From Dermanyssus gallinae (Eukaryota; Arthropoda; Arachnida; Mesostigmata; Dermanyssidae): a DNA stretch of 64,000 bases. Below the pieces are notes generated by a model. It was not told the origin of the DNA, did no database searches, and was given only the letters and a program-made list of their open reading frames with translations. The position numbers were made by a program, and so were the translations under genes. The DNA lies in assembly GCA_003439945.1 (NCBI GenBank), contig QVRM01002192.1, positions 806,001 to 870,000 on the forward strand, written 5' to 3'. Below, one piece after another: positions 54,077 through 62,686 of the stretch (within the stretch, counting starts at the first letter, position 1; every line of letters starts with the position of its first letter).

Positions 54077-56008
54077 TTATCGGTAAACAACCCTAAAGAA
54101 CTGATCCATACCAACGAGTATGCAGAGTGGTTCGAGGTCGCGCTCGAGCAGGCAGCGATCAGCAAGTTGGTGGTGTTTGCCGAAGGCAATCAGAGCCTTG
54201 CGCAACGCATCGGACGACGGAACTCGAGGGTTCACGCGGATATCAGGAAACTCATGTGCAACCAGATCAATCGTTTGGTTGTCGTGTGTACTCTGAAGGC
54301 GCAGGCGGTGCTGAAAGGAGTCGACCACCCTCTCATCCACACCGAATCCTTGGACAGATAGTCGAGTCTTCTGCTGTGGTCGAGCGTTAGACATCTGTGC
54401 TACTAATTTCGATGATACGAACGTTGCCGAGCTACCCATATCCAGAAACAAGCGGACCAATTTTCTATTTTCGCCGTTTATGAGATACGCGGAAGCCATG
54501 TAGAGAATAGTGCCCGCCAATGAGTCGGGGTCCGCCAAAACCGCTGCTGAGACCTGTGTGTCTTCAGCAGCCTCTCTGTGCATAGACGAGAAATGTTGGT
54601 TCGATTGGCAAGTATCACAGTGTACCCGAGACTTGCAATCCCGTAGTCGGTGGCCTGCGCGAAAGCACCTATAGCAGCGTTTGTTTGCAGCAAGGATTGC
54701 GCGTCGGTTGTCCATACTGAGAGGCGCTGTACACCTAGAGGTCAGGTGGTCAAGGGAGTTACAAAAGAAGCACTCCCGATGTGTTCGTTGTTGTGAAGGT
54801 GACCGATGCTGCACTTGTTGATTGCATTTATGTGGGTGCTGCGTTACTCGATCTTGCTGGTGCTGTTGGCCATCAATACTGTAGACCGTAGTTCGTTTGA
54901 AATCTGATGTCTTCTCCTCGTCGTGTCGCTGACTGCTGTGTCTCATTCCAGCATCGCGGGCTGGCTGCTCAGGAGTAGCAGGGGCCGGGAGGAGTGCCAT
55001 GTACTCCTTATGATCAGCAAACCGCCGAAGGAACGCCAATAACCTATCAACATTTTTAACAGCAGCCTCCTGAACACTAGTCGGCTGGCTATTTATAGAG
55101 TCACCCGCGTCTTCAATACTGTCTGTAACCCCGCCGCTTCGGTGGCGTTCGCTATAATCGAAGAATAGGTCACCAGGAACAGCAGCACGTAATACAGGCC
55201 AGAATGCAACTGCATACGTGTCAATCGGGCAACTAAGAGCACCCAACGTCTGGATCTTCGCGGTGACAGTATTGAGCAGCGACCGCAATCCACGAACATC
55301 GCTCGGGTTTGTCACACGACGAATGTTCATCAGGTCATGAAAATGTCGCTCACGAACAACATGAACCCTACCATAGTTCCCCTTCAGCAATTGAAGCGCG
55401 ACACTGTAACTGTTGTCACAAATTTCGAGCGAAGCCACAAGCTCCTTCGGCTCGCCTGTCAGGTGCTTTAAAAGACATATTAGCTTGTCTGTTGGGGAAG
55501 CGTCGGACCGGCGAGCAATCCAATTTTCAAACTGGCTAATGAACAACCGATATTTCAATACATTGCCACTGAAGATCTCGGGCGTCAGGTCTAAATAGCA
55601 AGCCGAACTGGAGGTTGGTGTTGCTATGGGAGCTGCCGACGCGGTCGGAGTCACCGCCGGCAACGAAGTAGAAGGCACTCCTGTGCTGCAGCCACCAACC
55701 AGACGAGTCAAGATCGCGAGTGTTGTCATCGCTTTGTCACTATACTCGGCACAGTGAGCTTCCTCCTCCTCTAACATTACATCAGATAACGACCTATTTG
55801 CAAACACCTGTAGATCCAGTTCACGTATTAGTTGTTGACGTTGCTTCACAACTGATATCATGTCCACTATCACATTTCTGTCCGGTCGGGATACATCGCT
55901 GTCCCACTGTTTCGCCTTCTCGGCTGCTCGTGATAGCTGCCGGCGTTCTAGGCCACGTGCTCGCCGCAGCGAAGCCAGCGAGTTGTCGTCATCGGTAGTA
56001 CTCATCAT
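54077..56008 (-). CDS. Inner BEL gag and protease
   Basis: A long open frame; the likely start is the double ATG at 56008-56003 (MMSTTDDDNSLASLRRARGL). The frame is open for 14 more codons upstream, but those lack an ATG. Gag: helical N-terminus, a Ser/Thr/Ala linker, and 'PEIFSGNVLKYRLFISQFEN'. Zinc clusters: 'CFFCNSLDHLTSRC', 'CYRCFRAGHRLRDC', 'CDTCQSNQHFSSMH'. Protease: 'VRLFLDMGSSATFV', again with Met where Ser/Thr is usual. It ends 'FFRVVYR' and TAA, whereas in BEL/Pao elements gag and pol normally form one polyprotein; the pol frame continues in phase 7 bases later. Confidence 0.85.
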   Translation of the reverse strand: MMSTTDDDNSLASLRRARGLERRQLSRAAEKAKQWDSDVSRPDRNVIVDMISVVKQRQQLIRELDLQVFANRSLSDVMLEEEEAHCAEYSDKAMTTLAILTRLVGGCSTGVPSTSLPAVTPTASAAPIATPTSSSACYLDLTPEIFSGNVLKYRLFISQFENWIARRSDASPTDKLICLLKHLTGEPKELVASLEICDNSYSVALQLLKGNYGRVHVVRERHFHDLMNIRRVTNPSDVRGLRSLLNTVTAKIQTLGALSCPIDTYAVAFWPVLRAAVPGDLFFDYSERHRSGGVTDSIEDAGDSINSQPTSVQEAAVKNVDRLLAFLRRFADHKEYMALLPAPATPEQPARDAGMRHSSQRHDEEKTSDFKRTTVYSIDGQQHQQDRVTQHPHKCNQQVQHRSPSQQRTHRECFFCNSLDHLTSRCTAPLSMDNRRAILAANKRCYRCFRAGHRLRDCKSRVHCDTCQSNQHFSSMHREAAEDTQVSAAVLADPDSLAGTILYMASAYLINGENRKLVRLFLDMGSSATFVSSKLVAQMSNARPQQKTRLSVQGFGVDERVVDSFQHRLRLQSTHDNQTIDLVAHEFPDIRVNPRVPSSDALRKALIAFGKHHQLADRCLLERDLEPLCILVGMDQFFRVVYR

Positions 56009-56242
56009 GACACCGAGTTCCAATTCTTCCGCAACGTTCGTTGGATTCACTCACACAGTCTACGAGGCGACGGAATCAACTAGATGTCTTCGAGAATAAA
56101 GCCCAAACGCGCCGAAGTCGTGGCGGTCGGCTTAGCATGTGTAAACGCTAGAACAAGTTGTTCCAGGTAGCCACCGCTGAGGGGGCATTAGTACGGCAGG
56201 CTAGGACAGCCACTTCGGTCGGCAAACGTCACAGACGAGTCA

Positions 56243-56263
56243 CGAATCCTGGTCACGGCACCA
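56243..56263 (-). promoter_or_regulatory. Inner BEL primer-binding site, tRNA-His
   Basis: The minus strand reads TGGTGCCGTGACCAGGATTCG three bases inside the 5' LTR, the same site as in the outer element. Confidence 0.8.
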
Positions 56264-56266
56264 AAT

Positions 56267-56589
56267 TGTTGACTATCTTGTCAACCGTAAGCTCTCGTCT
56301 ATGTCACTGTTGCCCCGAATTACCGTACTATTCTACACCAAGAGAAGAAGACACAAGCACTTTGCTTTACTAGTTAGCTACCGTCTCTCTGACGGCTCGA
56401 TTGTGTAGTCTTTATTGCTGCGATGACGATCGAGGAGTGGTTGTCGTACGACTACCAATCATACAGTGATGGCCGTTGGGGTTTTGAACTGAATGCCGCC
56501 GACGCTGGTTGCCCGCGCAAATGAATGGATTTCAAACAAAGGTACTCAACGACGGCAACAGATACGGCTCTCATCATATAAATGCAACA
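56267..56589 (-). repeat. Inner BEL 5' LTR (by minus-strand reading)
   Basis: 323 bp, the same sequence as 52036-52358 as far as I can see by eye, followed by GTCTT. Confidence 0.95.
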
Positions 56590-56594
56590 GTCTT
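56590..56594. repeat. GTCTT target-site duplication, right
   Basis: Partner of 52031-52035; the outer pol frame resumes across it. Confidence 0.95.
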
Positions 56595-57331
56595 GTTGCC
56601 AAACAGACTCGGTTGGGATGGATCATTGGTGGTCCTACAGCGTCGGCCAACATTAAAAGTGATGTAGCAAACGTCATCGCTCATTGCTGCGCGGCCGCGT
56701 TGTCGAAACCCGCGCGCGACATCGAGCGTCTCTGGAGGTTGGAAGACTTTGGCTTACATGACGAGTCATCGGGACTCTCATCTGACGACGCAGCCGCCGT
56801 TCGCCAATTCGAAGAGAATGTATCTTACGATGGCAAAGAGTACACTGTCTCGTTACTACATAAAGACAGCATATCGCAACTATGGAATAATAAAAGCACA
56901 GCTCTCGTCCGCCTGGAAAGCAAGCTGCGATCCCTCCGCCGCGATCCTGAGACGTACAAGCGATATGACGATGAGGTGATGGCCTTTGTACGCGAGGGAC
57001 ATGCTGAGGAGTTGTTCGACGTTGACCTTGAGGCCGCGGACAATTGCGACGATTCTTTCTTCATGCCTCATCACCAGGTGATAACGACATCGGGGACTAC
57101 GTCAAAATTCCGTATTGTCTTCGACTGCTCATCATCAGCGCCAGGAAAGACGTCACTAAACCACCACCTTCTCGTCGGACCGAACCTTAACCCGGATTTT
57201 GTCAAGCTCTTAATCAACTTCCGGCTTCATCGCATTGCAATCTCTGCCGATATTACCAAGGCATACATGCGGATAAACCTAATTGACAATGATCGTCGTC
57301 TATTCCGGTTTCTTTGGCGGATCTTTTTTTT
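56595..57331 (+). pseudogene. Outer BEL pol: linker and RT start
   Basis: Resumes the outer polyprotein with 'VAKQTRLGWIIGGP', passes a linker ('DSISQLWNNKSTALVRLESK'), and enters RT: 'FFMPHHQVITTSGTTSKFRI', 'VFDCSSSAPGKTSLNHHLLV', and 'ISADITKAYMRINLIDNDRR' with the first catalytic Asp. After 'FRFLWR' a run of eight T (57324-57331) shifts the frame; RT continues in the 57,331-58,785 segment. Confidence 0.9.
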
Positions 57332-58785
57332 CTCACGACGAGAAGGTCAGATGCTTCCAGATGAAACGTGTGACCTGGGGGGCCGCTTCGAGCGGTTTTC
57401 TCCTCGCGGCTACAATTCGGAGGCATTTGGAGCACGTAGATCCTGACTCAACGCTGCGCATACCTGACTCGCTGTATCACGACGATATTCTGTGCAGCTT
57501 TGCAACAGATTCGGAAGCAGTTAAGTTCGTTGATCAGTTGATCCCATGGCTTGCGTCAGCAAATATGCCGCTAGCTAAATGGAAAACCAATTCGCATGTT
57601 ATTGCTGAACATCTGTGTGGACGCGGTGTCGATCAGTCGACCCTAAATATCGACGAAACGACAATACTGAAGGTTTTGGGCATAAGCTGGTCACCGTCAA
57701 GCGATGTATTTCGTTTTCTTCTGAACGAGATTATCCAACAGTCTTGTTCAATTACAAAGCTTACTAAGCGAAAGGTGCTCCAAATTGTGGCCTCTGTTTT
57801 TGATCCACTTGGTTGGCTGATTCCATTCGTCGTCCGTGGAAAGCTGACCATTCAAAAACTTTGGAATGAAAATCTTCGGTGGGACCGGCCTGTGGACTCC
57901 GATATAGCGACTGAGTTCACGAGGTGGACGAACGAGATTGCTGCACTGCTGAAGTTGAAAATACCTCGCTGTTGCTCCACGACGGACACATGCGACGTAA
58001 CCTACCATTTGCATCTATTCGGAGATGCATCCGAGGCTGCCTACGCCGCAGTAGCGTATCTGCAGATGTGCACGCCCGATGGCGCTGGTGAGTGCCAACT
58101 CGTTATGACGAAATCACGTCTTGCTCCACGCGGTCGGGACCGACCCACTCTCACTAGACTAGAACTCCTCGCCGCCCTTACCGCAAGTCGACTACGGCAC
58201 TACCTGGAGGACGCCCTAGCTGTACACATCGAGAGAGTATTTATGTACACAGATTCGACTATCACGTATTGCTGGTCGACGGCTGAGAACCCGGGGCGTT
58301 GGAAATCGTTTGTCTCTAATAAAGTCGTCGAGCTGCAGAAGAATTCATCCGCAAAGGATTGGTACCTCGTTCCGGGCGACCAAAACATTGCTGACTTCGC
58401 AACACGAGGAGTTGCGGCTCAACAGCTGGTCGCCAACTCGGACTGGTGGACCGGTCCGTCTTGGCTAAGGCTGCCGCCCTCCCAGAGGCCAATTAGCCAA
58501 CCCCGCTATGATGCTTCGAACTCTATCGACTCCTCGGCCAAAGCTGAGCTTCGAGCGGTTGTTGCTCCAGTGATGGTCACAACATCACCGCTTGTTAATC
58601 TTGATCGTCATAGCAGCCTTGAGCGCGCCACACGCGTTGTTGCTAATGTCATCAAATATACGCTGCGACTCCGCAGACAACCTTTGCCTGCCGAGCCAGT
58701 TCTGCTGCACATGGCCGAAAAACAGATGATCCAATGGACGCCCACGCCCCGTAAACGTTGGAGACGTCTGCCTTGTCAAGGATGA
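57331..58785 (+). pseudogene. Outer BEL pol: RT and RNase H
   Basis: Continues RT with 'MKRVTWGAASSGFLLAATIR' and 'DSLYHDDILCSFAT', where the catalytic pair is YHDD (BEL/Pao use YxDD). 'VLGISWSPSSDVFRF' and 'LTKRKVLQIVASVFDPLGWL' are the connection blocks. RNase H: 'LHLFGDASEAAYAAVAYL', 'TRLELLAALTASRL' and 'FMYTDSTITYCW', with the catalytic D, E and D, and 'DQNIADFATRG'. It then reaches the pre-integrase region ('NLDRHSSLERATRVVANVIK') and 'LLHMAEKQMIQ', where the integrase core is deleted. Confidence 0.9.
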
Positions 58786-58939
58786 CAACCAGCCGCGCCT
58801 CAAGTGGAACCTGGTTCGAGTCGAAGCTATTCACTACGGCCGTGACGGCGAACCCCGCGCCTACACTGTCAAGTTTGCTAACGGTGGAACGTCGCGACGG
58901 GCAGCTCAGACGCTATATCCCTTGAAAGTCGCATCTTAG
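58740..58939 (+). pseudogene. Outer BEL C-terminal DUF5641-like domain
   Basis: After the deletion, another frame reads 'VNVGDVCLVKDDNQPRLKWN', 'LVRVEAIHYGRDGEPRAYTV' and 'TLYPLKVAS', ending TAG at 58,937-58,939. This matches the small barrel domain that follows integrase in BEL/Pao polyproteins. All integrase catalytic residues between 'AEKQMIQ' and 'VNVGDV' are gone. Confidence 0.8.
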
Positions 58940-59066
58940 ACGTCATAGTCGTGCATACCATTTTGATCTCGTATATACCAATGTAACGACTACAGTGATA
59001 TTTTTATGCAGTCACCAGAAATCCCGTTACCATGGAAACAGGCTTGTCAACCTGTTTGAGGTGGAC

Positions 59067-59364
59067 TGTCAGAAAACCTTTGAATAGTACAAATATTCTG
59101 AGCCTGTTAGACCTACACTGCGGCAGCGGAGCTCGTACTCTCTCAGAAGCTTCTCTCATTGACGTCGTGCTCTATGAGGAGAGGGAGGCAGAGATTCAAA
59201 CACGCTGCTCCCGCTAACGGCCGTCTGCTACGAATGTATGATATATGAAATAAACGGATTATCAGTCGTTGTACTTAACCGCCAAGAACGGCTTGTTCAC
59301 TCCCGTAAATAGCAGATAGAAATCCACTTATTCGCTTAAACAAGGGCTCCCCCGAAACTCTACA
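59067..59364 (+). repeat. Outer BEL 3' LTR, 298 bp
   Basis: One difference from the 5' LTR by eye (C instead of T in CTTGTTCACTCC). Followed by ATATA (59365-59369), matching the bases before the 5' LTR, although the target is a TA repeat and so uninformative. Confidence 0.95.
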
Positions 59365-59379
59365 ATATATATATATATT

Positions 59380-59740
59380 TAAGTGTAGCAAAATATACAT
59401 TTGTGATGTAAGAACGTGTGCACAGCCCGCTGGGGCATAACTCAAGGCACTAGGTCCAGGCTTGGGCTGGTCCACCTAGCCATGGTACCTCTCACCGAAG
59501 CGGCATTCCCCCTCTGAACATCTAATGACAGACGTTGCAGTAAATACTCGCCCGCCCTCTTGTCTCCTGTAGCGAGCGCCAATCTTTTCCAAACATCCTT
59601 GAGCAGTTTCGTCGTGAGCGACCTAGGCCCCCCCAATGTCTCGAATGCAAGCGGTGAAAACAAGTGTGGATAACTGATGCTTGAATATTTTCTGCACTTG
59701 GCTGCTTCCGCTAGGGCTACCGCGTGTCCAGGGCGGAAAA
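59380..59740 (-). pseudogene. YLDD/KRPDG retroelement 3' end, copy D
   Basis: Minus strand: 'PGHAVALAEAAKCRKYSSIS', then 'FSPLAFETLGGPRSLTTKLL' and 'YLLQRLSLDVQRGNAASVRG', ending at a 3' UTR that runs into the TA repeat where the outer BEL inserted. It matches the tail of the copy at 30,640-31,339 (GHASRLAEANKCRKYS ... QRLSLDIQRGNAASVRG), but the KRPDG core is not included. Confidence 0.65.
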
Positions 59741-60030
59741 GTCTCTACTCAGCTGTTGAGCCGGACGGTCGCACTGGTGCGAGCTCCCGCTTAAATTGCC
59801 TAGATCGCAAGTTATATCTGGCTTTTTAACGGGAGTTTTGCCACAGACCATCGTGGCCACCAGTGTGACCGAACTGTGAGATCCAACACCGTCAAACAGT
59901 TCCATTTTGCATTTAAAAGATGCAAAATTGTTATAATTCGCCGCGTCACTGTGTTAGATAGGTTAGCAGTGCGTTCACCATTGCAAAGGCCTGTCTGAAG
60001 TGCATTTTAGCGTTTTTAAGTGGAAGTGAT
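59740..60030. other. Unassigned
   Basis: A minus-strand frame (59,905-59,717) reads into copy D in another phase and may be part of it; no motif is recognised. Confidence 0.3.
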
Positions 60031-60415
60031 TGTGCCGGTTTTTAGATTTAGGTAAGGTGAGTCTACCTATATAGTTGTTTTAGTGAAATATAGCGGCCCT
60101 AATTATATTTCACTAATCTTAACTTCTATATAGGTAAAGTGTATGCACTGGCTCCAAAATCCAGACAGTTCATACATATAGTGGTGTATCGATACGCTTT
60201 GTTTTGAACTCTAAAATCGAACACTGCGTAGAGAATACAATAAGCAACGATATATTGGGCAGCCATATCGTGTTTTTAAACCACTATATATTTTAATTGA
60301 CTACCTACATACCTACTATATATTTGTAATAGATGCTTCAATTCCACTGAATCGAAGAGACAGCAATTAATCTGTCTGATGCTAGTCTTCTATCTAATTA
60401 CCACAAATATATATC
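60030..60415 (+). repeat. 0.4-kb direct repeat with hairpin, copy 1
   Basis: From GTGCCGGTTTTTAGATTTAG to ACCACAAATATATA; matched by 61,062-61,485 in the same orientation with many substitutions and a (TA)n insertion in the second. No coding frame or tRNA box is seen. Near its left end is an interrupted hairpin (60,065-60,135). Family unknown. Confidence 0.8.
60065..60135 (+). repeat. Nested hairpin in direct repeat copy 1
   Basis: Outer arms ACCTATATAG / CTATATAGGT (60,065-60,074 and 60,126-60,135) and inner arms TTAGTGAAATATA / TATATTTCACTAA (60,080-60,092 and 60,104-60,116) pair around a loop. The inner arms are conserved in copy 2. Confidence 0.75.
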
Positions 60416-60827
60416 TTAAACCGACACTACTATTATACATAATAATGTGCAATTTTTAACTTCTACTTTCGACGCTATTTTGCATAAATACAGTACGTGA
60501 CGAAATATGACATAGTGCTCCCTGGGTAGAGACAAACAGAATGATGGTCTAAAGACCGCTTCATTTTAGCGATTTTAACAACAACATCTGCGTAAAATCG
60601 CGCCATCGTTCGCGTACGAAACTTTTAAAGAAATCTTACCACCGCTGTGGACCAAGACAACGATGGCATCACGTGACGGCAGCAACACCGCCGGATTCTG
60701 TTTATATATATATATATAAACAGAAAAAGCGTCTTTGTTGCCAAATAAGGGTGTGGTGGATGGTTTTGGTGCCATATCTAATTGGCGGTAACATCGATTG
60801 TGTAGCATAAGCGGTCATGTTAAAATA

Positions 60828-61012
60828 TCTAAAATTTTTCGGGCTGACCCTCAGCCAACAATTATCGTCTACGGGTTTGCGTTCGCATTGCTTCATATAA
60901 CGCACCCCATAAATTCAAACTATGCCACGGCTGGGCTCGAACCCGTGCACCTATGTCTCTCCCCCGGTCGCGAGACGCACGCAAATGCACCACGCCACCG
61001 GGCTCGACAAGC
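60828..61012 (-). mobile_element. tRNA-derived SINE, copy 2
   Basis: Minus strand: A-box-like TGGCGTGGTGCA (about 60,995), B box GGGTTCGAGCCCA (60,932-60,943), then the same body as copy 1 (TATGGGGTGCG ... GTTGGCTGAGGGTCAGC) and a poly(A)/T tail. It lies between the two 0.4-kb direct repeats. Confidence 0.75.
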
Positions 61013-61061
61013 GGTAATAGAACCATAGACCGCGCCGCCACCTTTATACGCCGCCACGTGA

Positions 61062-61203
61062 CTGTGCCGGTTCTTAGATTTAGGTAAGATGAGTCCACCT
61101 ATATAGTTGTTTTAGTGAAATATAGCGGCCCTAATTATATTTCACTACTCTTAACTACTGTACAGGTATAGTGTATGCTCTGGCTACAAAACCCAAACAG
61201 TGC

Positions 61204-61255
<52 letters not shown>

Positions 61256-61485
61256 TGTATCAATACGCCTTGTTCCAAGCTTTAAAAATTGGATTCAGCG
61301 TAGATAATATAATAAGCAACGATATATTGGGCACCTATATCGTATTTAAACCACTATATATTTTAATTGACTACCTACATACCTACTGTATACTTGTGAT
61401 AAATGTTTCAATTCCACTAAATCGAAGAGACAACAATTAATCTGTCTGATGCTAATCTTCCATCTAACTACCACAAGTATATATA
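61062..61485 (+). repeat. 0.4-kb direct repeat with hairpin, copy 2
   Basis: Matches 60,030-60,415 in order throughout, from GTGCCGGTTCTTAGATTTAG to ACCACAAGTATATA, with a (TA)n run at 61,206-61,251 in place of a short ATATAG in copy 1. The inner hairpin arms are almost unchanged while flanks differ more. Confidence 0.8.
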
Positions 61486-61504
61486 TATATATTTTTGTTT
61501 TCTT

Positions 61505-62660
61505 TTTTGTTGATGAATGCCCTGGTAGCGTGGACCATTATTTCTGCACCCCGCTTGGTAGAGAACCAACTGGTGACGCCCTATAATCCGGCAGATGACA
61601 CCTCTGGAGTCCCTCACTGCCAGTTTCGCCGCGACCCTGCGTATCACCGATGAACAGGCGATAGGTCTATATGAGCCGTCATTCTTCTTCAGTGCGAACA
61701 GCCTCGCCCCAAAAATGAGAGGACGCCACCCTGGATGTGGGGCTCCCCAGCGCAGTACGTCAATCAGCTTTGCCAGCGCTTTGACAAGTCTCTCGGACGA
61801 GCTGCCAAGACTCGGTGAAAGAAGGTCTTGCAGCAGACGGGGCCAGATGAAATCTAGGCCGGCACTCGAGCTCTTTGAAAATTAACCTACCGCGTAGCGC
61901 ACATCCTCAGCCGAAGTGGAACAAGGCATGAGCTGTTGAGAGGGGGGGATGGCCAAACCAGGACCGACTGTCCGACGGGGTGCTTCGCCCGTAACGATGC
62001 TATAGCAGCTGGCTCATCAACCATAACGTCATCAGGTAGAAGGAGGCGGGCTGCCCCTGCAGCGTCCCCGTCGGATAGTTGGGCCAGCACGGCTCGCGCG
62101 TTTAAACGAATCCGCTGAACACCAGGGCCTGACTCGTCTGTACCAGACCAGGGAGCCAGGTGAGTCAGCCGGACTCCACGTTGAAATTCCACCAGGTTAA
62201 TTCTGTTGATAACTGTCAGGGAGCGTGTATCCCTGCGGCCTACTGGTCATCTCAACACAACTGGGGCGAACGAGAACAGCCCAAGCCAGGCAGCGTCGTC
62301 GTTGTCCAGGGCTGCTCTTGAGCACACCTCCGATAAGGCGTCAGCCACCGATTTCCTTACTGCTTTCGGCAGGATTCGTACCAGCTTCCCACTTTTCATG
62401 AAGGACTGAATGAGCTCCGTGAGGTCTGGATTGGACTCGTTCATGGCTTCGTCACGGATATGTGTGGTGTCCGCGCCTCCATGTTTGACGGTGACGTGTC
62501 TACGGAGACCTCGTCTAGTAAAGGTCTGGCGACAAAGATTACAAGTAACCCTGTTGGTCCCCTGTAAACTCGGTACTGTCTCAGGGCCGGGCTCAGGTAT
62601 CAAGCTTGGGCCGGGACCTTCTGGGGGACCCGGCTCAGTTGCTCGTGTAGACTCTGCCAC
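61505..62660 (-). pseudogene. Retroelement ORF2 5' half: C2H2 finger and start of RT
   Basis: Minus strand from 62,660: a Pro-rich leader, then a C2H2 zinc finger 'CNLCRQTFTRRGLRRHVTVK' and H (target-binding finger as in R2-like LINEs), a helical linker, and RT: 'KSSSAGLDFIWPRLLQDLLS', 'GARLFALKKNDGSYRPIA', 'SVIRRVAAKLAV' and 'WFSTKRGAEIMVHATRAFIN'. At least three frameshifts occur. It stops at (TA)n near 61,500, before the catalytic boxes. The GARLxALxKxxGxxRPIA and GAExxVHATR blocks are, as I recall, those of RTs that carry YLDD and a KRPDG domain, so this is probably the missing front half of that family. Confidence 0.6.
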
Positions 62661-62686
62661 CGTTATGTGATCATTGTGATCATTTA

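Larger units (their letters stand above)
52036..56589 (-). mobile_element. Inner BEL/Pao element, defective, nested in pol
   Basis: 323-bp LTRs (52036-52358 and 56267-56589) that I read as identical, a GTCTT duplication, and a tRNA-His primer-binding site on the minus strand (56243-56263). It encodes gag, zinc knuckles and protease in one frame to a TAA at 54,077, then a reduced pol in the same frame. Parts of RT, all RNase H and part of integrase are missing, but the joins keep the frame. Identical LTRs show that it moved in its present defective form, so proteins were supplied in trans. It interrupts the outer element's pol without loss of bases. Confidence 0.95.
48434..59364 (+). mobile_element. 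Outer BEL/Pao LTR retrotransposon with two insertions
   Basis: 298-bp LTRs (48434-48731 and 59067-59364) beginning TGT and ending ACA, flanked by ATATA on both sides. They differ at one base by my reading. The primer-binding site matches tRNA-His. Domains in order: gag (interrupted by an R2-clade fragment), zinc knuckles, protease (DUF1758-like), then an inserted second BEL element, RT, RNase H and a DUF5641-like C-terminus. The integrase core is missing. Removing the inner element rejoins the reading frame exactly ('VDGL' + 'VAKQTRLGW'). Near-identical LTRs imply a recent transposition, so the integrase deletion probably predates it and integrase came from elsewhere. Confidence 0.95.
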
